Source: Fulvia fulva
Lineage: Eukaryota; Ascomycota; Dothideomycetes; Mycosphaerellales; Mycosphaerellaceae
Direction: 5' to 3'
Length of the DNA: 64,000 bases
Assembly: GCF_020509005.1 (NCBI RefSeq)
Contig: NC_063013.1
Coordinates: 2,418,001-2,482,000 of the forward strand
In this document: positions 1-9,624 of the stretch, one piece after another
Numbering within the stretch: the stretch's first letter is position 1
How the letters are laid out: every line of letters starts with the position of its first letter
Program-made: the position numbers and the translations under genes
Notes under the pieces: generated by a model
Told to the model about the DNA's origin: nothing
Database searches by the model: none
Seen by the model: only the letters and a program-made list of their open reading frames with translations

Positions 1-1172
1 TCGTGGAGAACCTGGTCATCGAAGGTGACAACCTTGCACCAAACGTTGCAGAGTTTGGCAGCGACAACTACTGGCGCTGGGGCCGTAAGGGTGCTCAGAG
101 TAAGAACAAGAACAAGGTTATGATCTCAGTGTCCGGTGTCCAGATGGACCTCCGTGATGTCTCATACTACATCAAGAAGAAGGAGGGCTTCCCAAGTGTT
201 ACTGACAAGGGTGTCATGGACATCTTCCTTGGTGGCAGCGGCTTGAGCTTCAAGATCGCCATGGAGACTGCAGACAAGAGCGACAGTGCCCACTTCTTCA
301 AGATTAACAAGGTCGATGTTGACATCAAGAACATGAACATCAAGCTGAAGCAGTCCAACCACAAGTTGCTGTTCGGTCTGTTCAAGCCTCTGTTGCTCAA
401 GGTCATGCGTCCTGTGCTTCTGAAGGTTGTCGAGAAGCAGCTCCGCGACAACGTGTCGCAGCTTGACGCTATGCTCTACCGTGTCAAGAAGGAAGCCGAT
501 CGCGCTGCCGAGGAGGCGAAGAACAACCCCGACCCAGAGAACATCCAGAACATCTACCAGCGCTACTTCAACGCATTCCAGCAGCAGATGACCAAGGGCC
601 AGCAGAAGAAGGAGCAGCTTAAGGAGCAGGCTGCCGACAAGAAGGTCAACGTTGCTGTCACCCAGCACGACTCCATGTTCAAGAACATTGAGCTTCCAGG
701 AGGCATCTCCACCAAGGCTACCGAGTACAAGAACCTTGCTGGCAAGGGTGACAAGTGGGAGTCACCAGGTAAGGCTTGACATGATCCGCACATGTGATGA
801 AAAACGGCTAATATCTTCACAGTCTTCTCCATTGGCTCTGCTAGGGAGAGCTCCAATCTGCCATCCGTCTCCGAGCCACAACGCAAGCCACACTCGACTG
901 CTCAAGGTGGCGTCCGTGGTGGTAACCAGCCCAACACTGTCGCCAGCGGAACTTCCAATGGCAGCGCTGGTGGCCTTGCCGGTGGTCTTGTCGGTTCCGG
1001 CGCCGCCCCAACTGGACCTAATGGCTCCGCCGGCTTTAGCAACCAGGTTAACGATGCCTTCAAGCCAACCACGGATCTCGGTCTCAACCAGCCAGGCTCG
1101 GGCGCCGCCGCTGGCGACGATGGCAACACCACCCTTGGCCGCAGCAACCCAGTTCTGCAGGGCAACGTCTAA
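1..1172 (+). CDS. HAM1-like / DUF4449 protein, 3' part
   Basis: This is the C-terminal part of a larger gene; the 5' end lies outside the window and the frame starts at base 3. Exon 1 runs to 768. A 54-bp intron (769-822, GTAAGG donor, CTAAT branch site, CAG acceptor) joins it in frame to 823-1172. The visible 371 residues begin with a conserved beta-rich lipid-binding-like region (for example DLRDVSYYIKKKEGFP), then a charged helical stretch and a Gly/Ser/Asn-rich tail ending at the TAA at 1170. This resembles the fungal DUF4449/HAM1-like family, related to bactericidal/permeability-increasing (BPI-like) lipid-binding folds. Cellular role is not known from sequence. Family recognition is from memory of its conserved block. 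Confidence 0.7.
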
Positions 1173-2164
1173 ATCCAACTTGCTCAGCTTGAATCCTCGC
1201 TCGTTGACAAGAACGATCGAGTGATCGGACGATACTCATGACTGCCGGTTTTGGGCGTTGATCAGTGATGGAGAGATACCCAGCTCGTTTTGTCCTGGAA
1301 AGCCATGGATTGTTCCAGAGTTTTTCCGTTTGTTTTGCATGATACCACCTGCTTTATCAGAAGAAACAGCAAGAAAAGTCAACAGCAGTCAGCGATGAGT
1401 TTAATAATAATACACAGAGTTCTCACTACTTCTCAAGCTCAGCTCTACAAGGATTTAACACTGACATAGCCATACAAGGAGATACGATCCCGCTCCCCTA
1501 GCGAGTCGCGCTTGTGATACGCAGAGCCTCCAAAGTGATTTCAACCTCAGCCTTACCTCGCCTTCATGCTGCTGCGCAAAGCACATACCCGCTGTCTGGC
1601 CATGACCCGGCGAAGGCAGGACTTGGCTTTCGTGAAAGTACAACCTGCAATAGGTCGAGCAGTCGGAGTTCGCCGCATCTCTAGAGTCCGTCCTGAAAAT
1701 AGCACCACGATGCTACACTATACGCTAACAGTTCATCATTGAGGCTGGTTGCTACGCCATGCCGATATGTTGTCGTCGGCAGTGACTTGGCCGGGCGAGC
1801 CGTTTCCCTTCCAGTGGCGCCAAAGAACGTTGGCAATGACGTGCGACCAGCAGGGTCACTACCCTCTGGAAAGCGCAATTATGCTCGTTGAATGAGGCAC
1901 GATGAACAGAACGTTGTGTCCGGGACAACAGCCTTGTCGTCCCGCCTCTCGGGTTGCCTCGCCACGTTGTGCCATAATGTCCTTGCACACCAGAAGACCT
2001 TCGTATGTTTGTTGTTGGAGATACCTTCATTCATCAATACTGACCGACACCTCTTACACCGACCGCAGTCCTTCGAAAGTCCAACAGTCATAACCAGGCC
2101 TTTACGAAAGTGCCACAGCTTCGATCGGGACTGAAATTACAACTGCCCTCGTGTGGCAGTCAGG
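1173..2164. other. intergenic, no gene seen
   Basis: About 1 kb between two plus-strand genes. The first part should be the 3' UTR of the DUF4449 gene, with an A/T-rich stretch near 1400 that could act in polyadenylation; the rest is upstream sequence of the transporter. Open frames here are short (under 95 codons), mutually overlapping on both strands and show no protein-like features. Confidence 0.6.
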
Positions 2165-3952
2165 ATGGCTCTCACTAGCCATCCGCCACCTATGAGGGAA
2201 CTCGACGCCAACAAGAGACCTCAGGCTCCGATGTACGACACACGACCTCCATTGTACGACACACGACACATCTCGCTGCAGTCCGCGGTAGACATGCTGG
2301 TGGCCCACAATATGCACGATGAGGGCAGAAGACCCATACGTGAAATGCCCGAGATGTACAGCCATGAACGACACCGATCGACTTCGTTCCTCATAAGTCC
2401 AGACAGATCGCGGCCCGGGTCACTCAGAGACGATGGAGAATCTTGCCGCTTTGCAAGATCACCATCTCCGGACTCGTTGACGGAATCTTGTGCACCGGAC
2501 CCAGCAGCGCTGGACGTATCAACCCTACACGAAGTTCTGTTTGTGGGAGCCGTAATCATGGCCCAGTTTATGGGCCTCGCAGGCCTCGGCCAGTCCATAG
2601 CACCTATGCACATCATCGCGGCAACTATGCACACGACAAACCCTGGCGAGGAAGCATGGTTCTCAGCGGCTTTCTCCCTCACAGTCGGAACTTTCATCCT
2701 GATCTCTGGACGGATGGGCGACATACTTGGACACAAGAGAGTCTTTGTCTTTGGCTACTTTTTCCTGGGATGTTGGTCGGCATTTGCAGGGTTCAGCGCG
2801 TACATTGAAAAGCAAATCTTCTTCGATGTGTGTCGAGCTTTCCAGGGTATTGGCGCTGCTCTCCTGGCGCCGAATGCGTTGGCCTTGCTCGGGAGGGCTT
2901 ATACACCCGGTATAAAGAAGAGCATCATCTTCTCGCTGTTCGGTGCGATGGCTCCTTGGGGATTTGTGATGGGCGCACTTTTCTCGAGCCTCTTCGCGGA
3001 GCTGACATGGTGGCCGTGGGCGTACTGGAGCTACGGCATTGCTGCGTGGTGTCTGTCGGCATTCTCCATTCTGATCGTGCCAAAGGCACTTGCTCACGAC
3101 GCACAATTCGCAGGGAGGTTGGACAAGCCGGACATGGACTGGTTAGGATCTGCGCTCGGTGTAAGTGGTCTCGTCCTGGTCAATGTTGCATGGAACAACG
3201 GGCCTCTCTTTGGCTGGACTCAACCGACGGTGTACTTCCTCCTGATCATCGGCATGCTCTGCCTCATCGCTTTCGTATGGGTCGAGGCACGAGCAGTATC
3301 GCCCATCCTGCCAGTCTCTGCAATGACAAGCACGGTCACGTACACCATGGCTCTTGTCGGTATCGGCTGGGGCTCGTTCGGGATCTGGATATTCTACTCA
3401 TGGCGCTTCCTCGAAGAGATTCGCGGCTTCACTCCTCTCAGCGTATCAGCACAGTACACTCCAGCTCTGATCTGCGGACTCCTCGCAGCCGGTGCCACCG
3501 GGTTCATGCTGACGCATACACCCATCTCCTTTACGATGATGATCGCAATGGTCGCTTTCTTCCTCGGACAGCTCATCACAGCGACACAGCCAGCGAAGCA
3601 AACTTACTGGGGTCAGATGTTCTTCGCCATCCTCATCATGCCCTTCGGTATGGACATGTCGTTCCCGGCAGGCACGTTGATCCTGTCGAATTCTATGCCG
3701 AAAGAACATCAGGGACTGGCTGCGTCTCTGGTCAACACTATGGTCAATTACTCAATCAGCATCGCGCTTGGCATAGCTGGTACTGTTGAAGTCCACGTCA
3801 ACAACCACGGCGTGACAAGAGAAGATGCTATGTACGGAATCAGATGCGCGTGGTACACCGGCGTCATCTTGGCTGGCTGTGGTGTGATCTTGGGTGCTTT
3901 GTTCTTCGGAAGGACGCTTTTACGGGAAGGCTGGACAGTTATGCCTTATTAG
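2165..3952 (+). CDS. MFS transporter, DHA2/ATR1-like
   Basis: A 595-residue plasma-membrane transporter encoded by one exon. A hydrophilic N-terminal tail of about 125 residues precedes a run of hydrophobic segments. The signature loop of the major facilitator superfamily is visible at residues 182-192 (GRMGDILGHKR), followed by FGYFFLGCWSAFAGF. Total length fits the 14-helix drug:H+ antiporter-2 group. The helix-pair sequences (such as WNNGPLFGWTQPTVYFLLI) are most like fungal ATR1-type aminotriazole/boron efflux pumps; the substrate here is unknown. The start is the first ATG; an in-frame GTG four codons upstream is ignored. The N-terminal tail contains a small imperfect tandem repeat (MYDTRPP / LYDTRH). 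Confidence 0.85.
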   Translation: MALTSHPPPMRELDANKRPQAPMYDTRPPLYDTRHISLQSAVDMLVAHNMHDEGRRPIREMPEMYSHERHRSTSFLISPDRSRPGSLRDDGESCRFARSPSPDSLTESCAPDPAALDVSTLHEVLFVGAVIMAQFMGLAGLGQSIAPMHIIAATMHTTNPGEEAWFSAAFSLTVGTFILISGRMGDILGHKRVFVFGYFFLGCWSAFAGFSAYIEKQIFFDVCRAFQGIGAALLAPNALALLGRAYTPGIKKSIIFSLFGAMAPWGFVMGALFSSLFAELTWWPWAYWSYGIAAWCLSAFSILIVPKALAHDAQFAGRLDKPDMDWLGSALGVSGLVLVNVAWNNGPLFGWTQPTVYFLLIIGMLCLIAFVWVEARAVSPILPVSAMTSTVTYTMALVGIGWGSFGIWIFYSWRFLEEIRGFTPLSVSAQYTPALICGLLAAGATGFMLTHTPISFTMMIAMVAFFLGQLITATQPAKQTYWGQMFFAILIMPFGMDMSFPAGTLILSNSMPKEHQGLAASLVNTMVNYSISIALGIAGTVEVHVNNHGVTREDAMYGIRCAWYTGVILAGCGVILGALFFGRTLLREGWTVMPY

Positions 3953-4106
3953 ATTATCTTAGTCTTTCATGGAAGCCGAACGTGGAGACTGGTCGCGCGG
4001 GATGTAATGGGCACTGCAGCAAGAGGATAAGAGTTGACAAAACCAGTCGTGAGCAGTTCTGTGGCAGAACGCACAAATTCATCGATTCAGTTCTGCTCTC
4101 TCCCAC

Positions 4107-4824
4107 CTATGCCTTGCCGTTCCATAGAGCATCCGCATTTGGATGGGTCTTGGGCTCCTCGATATAGGCCCGCACCTCAGCCTTGTGCTTGCTGTCGACA
4201 CCAAATCGGCGGTCACGATCACCGACGTACTTGTCAAAGTCGAAATGATCCTTGGCGGTGAAACTAGTCATCAGCTGTGGCTGTCCGAGCGGAACCTTGT
4301 CGCCACGATCGGTTTGCCACAGGTTATACACTTTGCCATAAAGATGCACAACCTGCTCCATCTCCTTGTTCTCGGCGATCTCCCATGCTGACTGAGGGAC
4401 ACCTGGCGGCGTGGGCATAATGAGCATGCCTGATTTGACCTCAAAGACGTGCGAGTGCCAGAGTTTCTGCTCCCCGGGGTCAAGTTCGTTGAAGATGCGT
4501 TCGGAGACCATATACTCGACTCCAATGAGCTTTGCTGTCGGAAGTGGCGAGTCGTAGAGGAGACATTGCCTGACTTCGTCGTTGACGTGGGCACAGTAGT
4601 GGTTTGCTTCTGAGACGCGGCTGGGTTCATTGACGTAGACGTGGAAGGCGTTGCTGCGAATGTTAGTGAGGAGATGGGGCCATGAAGTGTCATACTCACA
4701 AATGAGCACAGAGTCGCTTGGGAGGATCGAAGCTCTGCACCATCGCCGCTCCGGTCTCGAGCGTTTTGTTGGTGAGCGATTCCGGCTCGCCTTTTGCTTC
4801 GTTCGACACGGGGATTGCGTCCAT
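4107..4824 (-). CDS. DUF1264 / oil-body-associated-like protein
   Basis: Two exons: 4824-4700 and 4653-4107, joined over a 46-bp intron (GTGAGT donor, CGCAG acceptor) that restores the motif KRLCAHFNAFHVYV. The 223-residue product matches the DUF1264 family (plant OBAP1 and fungal homologues) in length and in blocks such as LETGAAMVQSF, EANHYCAHVNDEVRQCL and GEQKLWHSHVFEVKSG. Biochemical function is unknown; the plant relative is found on oil bodies. The chosen ATG (4824) gives the usual family length. An upstream in-frame ATG at 4977 would add 51 residues containing a hydrophobic segment (VHLLVILGSFYIYY), so a membrane-anchored form is possible. The gene is divergent from DOT1. Confidence 0.8.
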
Positions 4825-5481
4825 TTTGGTATTCGTAGAGGTGGTTGTGTGAATCGAGGGAGCTGTGTCAGCTAGTTGATCTTTGTAGTAGATGTAGAAG
4901 CTACCCAGGATGACTAGGAGATGTACGAGTGATGGGGAACAGCATGAACATTGAAATACTCGTCTTTTTGACGTCATCTTCACGTCGCGGCAGTCACAAG
5001 CGTTACTATGTGTGGGCAGATGCTCACATGCACTGTATTGCGACTCCGATGTGAAGGGTGACGGCGTGCAGGAGATGGCACATACTGGCGATTGGTAAAG
5101 GAGAAGTTGGTCGACGGAAGTCTGGAGTCTGAAGTCTGTCTCGAGAGCACAGACCTGAGCACTTTGATGGCGCGTTCTCACGTACAACGACATGATGGCC
5201 TGACATGCTCATCCATCCATACCATACATGTGGCAGCAGGAAGCCGTCCGCTGGGATCAGAGAGACGCGTGGCGAAAGCAGCGACGAGAGACGTGTGGAA
5301 TGTCGACGGCAGGGATTTCCTCTTCCTTCGAAGTGCGTCACTCTCGTTTCTGCCATACATTACATACAACACATACATTCGCATATCCACGCGCACATTC
5401 TTGAATGCACCACATAGCGCCATCGCATTGCATACACACCAGCCCTCTTGGAATGCAGCCTTTCTTTCAGCCTTACCGACC
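4825..5481. other. divergent promoter region OBAP-like / DOT1
   Basis: About 660 bp between two divergently transcribed genes, so it should hold both promoters. The DOT1 frame stays open upstream of its ATG to 5092, and the OBAP-like frame stays open beyond 4977, but neither extension resembles the protein family. I see no clear TATA box. Confidence 0.5.
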
Positions 5482-6981
5482 ATGAACTTCTCAAAACCAA
5501 AATCGGCCACGGCGAACCAGCCTGTAATACGCAAAACCACTGTACGGGTCCCCGTCAAGGCAATACCGAATGCAAGACCGCAAGCCACCCGGCCAGACCC
5601 CAATCGTTTCAAGACGGCACTCGACCGACCCGGCACGAAAGCTTCGGCATCGAACAAACCACAAAACCCTGCCCGCAGAGCCCTCTCTGCGTCTCGAGGC
5701 GTGAAAAGGAAAAGCGCAACGCCTCAGCCCATGTTCAGCGACGACGAGGGAGACGACAGCAGCGATGTAGGTGGTAGCGACTCCGATGCTTCGCGCAAGC
5801 GCATCAAAAGCAGCGTCAGCAGTCTCGACGACGGGCCTCGAAGGAGGGTTATTTGCGACAAGGCGTTCCAGGTCGATACTGTCTTCGATATCGTACATGG
5901 TGCAGACGCAACATCTGGAAACTACTCGTCAAAGTTTAAGAACCCTTGGCAGGAGGAAGACTTCAGATGTGTGGAGCTACAGTATCCAAGCAAGAGCAAG
6001 AAAGAGAGGTTCGAGCTGAAGTGGCCAAAGAACGAGAAGGAAGACTACAAACCCATGGAGGACATCATTGAGACCATCGAGACAATTTGCAAGTGGTACT
6101 TCCCTACGGAGCTGAGCGAGAAGTATCTGCATGTGGACACTGGATATCGAAGGCGATTCAACCACGCATGGAACGTGGAAAGCGTCGACGAGTTCATCGA
6201 AGTTGTACAAGACTTCAATACCGTCCTTAGGGGGCTGATTGATGACGGCAGCATCCGACAGGAGTTGTTGAGCACCAGCAACTTGAACCTGGAATGGGTT
6301 AAGCGCATCTTGGAACAGATCTACGCAAGAACTGTATCGCCCAAGGTCGAAACACTGCGAGCATACCAGAATGGTAGCGATAATGTATATGGCGAACTGC
6401 TCCCAAGATTTTGCAGTGAGATCTTCCGGAGGACGAAGCTCAACCACGAGCATGTATTCATTGATCTTGGATCTGGAGTCGGCAACGTGGTACTCCAAGC
6501 GGCACTCGAAGTCGGCTGCGATAGTTGGGGAGTTGAGATGATGAAGAATCCTTGCGACCTCGCGGACCTCCAAGCCAAAGAGTTTCCTGCGAGGACTGGT
6601 CTGTGGGGCCTGTCTGCCGGCTCCGTGAACCTCATCCGAGGGGACTTCACGGACAATCCACGAATAGGCGAAGTCCTGCAACGAGCTGATATAATTCTCG
6701 TCAACAACCAAGCCTTCACACCGCAGCTCAACGATGCGCTGATCAACATGTTCCTAGATCTCAAGGAAGGCGCGCAGATCGTGTCGCTAAAGCCATTCGT
6801 TCCCGAAGGACACAAGATCGCACAGAGGACGGTGTCCAGTGTTGTGAATCATTTCGTACAGAAGCGCTTCGAGTACTTCAGCAACTCTGTCAGCTGGACT
6901 GATCAAGGAGGGTACTACTACATCGCAACGAAGGATCGACGGCCACTGGACGAGTTCCTTCGAGAGAACAAGCTCCAATAG
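5482..6981 (+). CDS. DOT1: histone H3 lysine-79 N-methyltransferase
   Basis: A single-exon 499-residue nuclear enzyme that uses S-adenosylmethionine to methylate H3K79. The N-terminal 110 residues are basic and low in complexity, with an acidic Ser/Asp patch (DDEGDDSSDVGGSDSD), typical of fungal DOT1 and thought to aid nucleosome contact. The catalytic fold contains the D1 motif VYGELLP near residue 302, the SAM-binding motif I DLGSGVGN at 328-335, GVEMMKNP after it, GDFTDNP, and the asparagine motif VNNQAF around 407-412, then SLKPFVP. Vertebrate DOT1L has NNFAF at the asparagine motif, so the Q is a small departure. The ATG at 5482 is chosen because the frame upstream of it is not conserved. 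Confidence 0.95.
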   Translation: MNFSKPKSATANQPVIRKTTVRVPVKAIPNARPQATRPDPNRFKTALDRPGTKASASNKPQNPARRALSASRGVKRKSATPQPMFSDDEGDDSSDVGGSDSDASRKRIKSSVSSLDDGPRRRVICDKAFQVDTVFDIVHGADATSGNYSSKFKNPWQEEDFRCVELQYPSKSKKERFELKWPKNEKEDYKPMEDIIETIETICKWYFPTELSEKYLHVDTGYRRRFNHAWNVESVDEFIEVVQDFNTVLRGLIDDGSIRQELLSTSNLNLEWVKRILEQIYARTVSPKVETLRAYQNGSDNVYGELLPRFCSEIFRRTKLNHEHVFIDLGSGVGNVVLQAALEVGCDSWGVEMMKNPCDLADLQAKEFPARTGLWGLSAGSVNLIRGDFTDNPRIGEVLQRADIILVNNQAFTPQLNDALINMFLDLKEGAQIVSLKPFVPEGHKIAQRTVSSVVNHFVQKRFEYFSNSVSWTDQGGYYYIATKDRRPLDEFLRENKLQ

Positions 6982-7763
6982 ATTTGAGGCTGTAATCGTG
7001 AAGAACGTACCGAACACCGATGAACTTCACGTTTGGGAGAGGGATGCATTTGCTGGAATAACGACAGCTTCTTCGTTGGATCCTTCAGAGATTATGATAC
7101 CCAGTCGCATAGCATCCAAATTAGCATTCGTGTAGTGTAGATTGCAAATTGCATTCGCACATTTACGGTGTGTATGATATGGTTTGATGGATGTCCTGTC
7201 TATATCATGTCTTTCCCCAGCAAGTGGAAGCCGAAAGAGACATGCATAGGCAGCTGACTACGGTCGATTGACCAAGCCATGATATTAATCTCGCTGATCT
7301 GTCCACACCAGATGATTTGAGTCTGCAGACTGTGAAAGCAGGCAATACCATATGGCTCTAGCTATATTCCCAGCGTGCGTGTGGATGTGTGTTGGGCAGT
7401 CGGGAGGGCAGAGGTCTTGGAAGATTCTATACTTGGCCCAATATCTGGCAACCCTCTCGCTTCCATGCTATGGTAGGCTCATACATGATAGGGAGCGAGA
7501 CTGCGCATGTTCTTGTGTGTGGTGTGAAGTGATGAGTGAAGGTGAAGCGTCGAGGAAGTCGAATTTTTGAAGTCGAAGAAGCATAGTCAAAATGCACGTG
7601 CCAGCTTTCCCCTTGGCGGGCCGCTGATCCCTGAACGTTTGGAGACAGCTTGCAGGCACGACGACACTTGGGTACGTTTATCACTTCTTGCGCACTTGTT
7701 GGCAGACAATCACATTAGGCGAGCGGACGTCACTTCACAAACTATTGCAAGACATCGGCCAAG
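6982..7763. other. intergenic, no gene seen
   Basis: Roughly 780 bp of moderately A/T-rich sequence containing the DOT1 3' end and the RET2 promoter. A GACGTCAC (CRE-like) octamer lies at 7726-7733, about 30 bp before the RET2 start codon, but one such site is weak evidence. No credible ORF or RNA gene was seen. Confidence 0.5.
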
Positions 7764-9388
7764 ATGGTATGCAATCCTCCTTGTGCTGGCCAGGCGCAAT
7801 GCTCACTTCATGCTAGGTGGTCCTTTCAGCGGCCATAACCACGAGGAGTGGTAAACCAATTCTCGCCCGACAGTTCCGACAGATGCAGAGGTCTCGAGTC
7901 GAAGCACTTCTCGCATCCTTTCCCAAGCTCGCAGACAGCGCATCCCAGCACACCACTGTCGAACAGGACAATGTCCGTTTCGTGTACCAGCCATTGGACG
8001 AGCTATACATGGTTCTGATCACCAACCGACAATCAAACATCCTCCAGGACATTTCCACACTACACCTGTTCGCGCAGGTGGTCAGCTCGATATGCAAGAG
8101 CCTGGACGAACGCGAGATCTCCCGATGCGCCTTCGAGCTCCTCTCAGCATTCGATGAGGTCGTGACACTTGGCTACAGGGAGAACCTCACTCTCAGCCAG
8201 ATCAAGACATTCCTCGACATGGAGTCACACGAAGAACGAATTCAGGAGATCATTGCTAGGAACAAAGAGCTAGAGGCATCGGAAGAACGGAAACGAAAGG
8301 CCAAACAGCTGGAGATGCAGCGCAAGGAGATGTCCCGTGCTCAACGAGCGGGAGGTAGTGGGAACATCGGAGGCATGTCACGGACGCCGACGTATCCTAC
8401 ATACACTCCACCAGCTTCCACGCCCAGCATGACCGACTCCTACGATTCGTACAACGCAGCAAAGAACCAGAGCTTCAGCAAGCCACTTGCGGCACGAGGG
8501 AAGGGCATGCAGCTGGGCAAGAAGAAGGCTGGCAACTCCATGTTCGAGCAGGTCCGCGGCGACCTTGGACCAGAAGCAGAGGCGAATGCCCCACTCGCTG
8601 GAGTGCCCGCACCATCCGCACAGCCTGTGCAGCCCTCCATTCCAGCGACACAAGGTAGCATCGACCGAGAAGGCATTCATGTCACCGTCGCCGAAGCCAT
8701 CTCCGCTCGCCTGTCCCGCGAAGGTGCAATCGAATCCTTTGAGGTCAAGGGTGATCTTCAACTCCGCATCACAGATCCTAGCTTGACACAAATCAAACTG
8801 GACCTTGCATACGGCGACATCAAGGGAGCACAACTCAACGCTCACCCCAAGGTTGACAAGGCGCAATTCAAGAACAACAGCACCATTCAACTCACAGACA
8901 CAAGCAAGGGTTTCCCCGCGAACAACAGCATCCAAGTCATGCGATGGCGACTTGTCGCCAAGCCAGACGACATCTCCGACCCACCCATCAAGTTCACAGT
9001 CTGGACCTCCGAGCTCTCACCCAACACATACAGCATCACAGTCGAGTACGAGATGACCGGATCGGATCCTCTGAAAGACGTGACTGTAAACATCCCATAC
9101 TCCACTTCCGAGCCCTCCGTCTCTAGCTTCGATGCTACGTACGAGGTCGGCGGCGACAGCATAGACTGGACAATCGGCGATGTGGATGACAGCAACCCAA
9201 GCGGGAGCTTTGAATTCGAGGCGCAGGCGTCTACGGAGGGTGACTTCTTCCCTATGCAAGTTCGCTTCGCGAAAAGCAAGCCTTGGGTGGATGTCGACAT
9301 CAGCAGTGTCAGCTTGCTGAACATGAACCAGGATGTTGGATTCAGCAAGGATGTGAGGTCGGTAGCGGAGGGATATCAAATTGTTTGA
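7764..9388 (+). CDS. RET2: coatomer subunit delta (delta-COP)
   Basis: The 524-residue delta subunit of the COPI coat, which acts in retrograde Golgi-to-ER vesicle traffic. Exon 1 consists of the ATG alone (7764-7766); a 50-bp intron (7767-7816, GTATGC donor, CTAG acceptor) leads into exon 2 at 7817, giving MVVLSAAITTRSGKPILAR, the conserved delta-COP start. The N-terminal 140 residues form the longin-like adaptin-small-chain domain. A charged helical linker (KELEASEERKRKAKQLEM) and a Ser/Pro-rich stretch follow. The C-terminal mu-homology domain begins near residue 280 (GIHVTVAEAISARLSREG) and ends in the typical tryptophan-containing beta-sheet region. Without the tiny exon no ATG would precede the conserved N-terminus. 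Confidence 0.95.
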
Positions 9389-9624
9389 GCGAGGCGTATT
9401 GCGGGATGAAGTTATGGTGGGTGGTAGAGATACAGGCCCAAAAAGAGCACACTGTGTGTGTGTTGATGTCACGTCCTCATCTATCTGGTTCTCAAGCTCC
9501 TATCACCTCTCCATTATCGACAGCAGCTACACTACTTGTACAGTACGACTTTCGCAGCCGCGTCCAAGTTCCCGCCGAGAACAATTTATTACACTACTCT
9601 TACATCCATTCCCCATTAAGTTAG

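Noticed and set aside
162..668. 168-codon minus-strand ORF
   Set aside because: It is antisense to the conserved DUF4449 coding exon, and is an artefact of codon bias on the other strand.
2443..3789. Plus-strand ORFs of up to 319 codons overlapping the transporter
   Set aside because: They lie in other frames of a clearly coding MFS gene and have an Arg/His/Ser-rich composition without domains.
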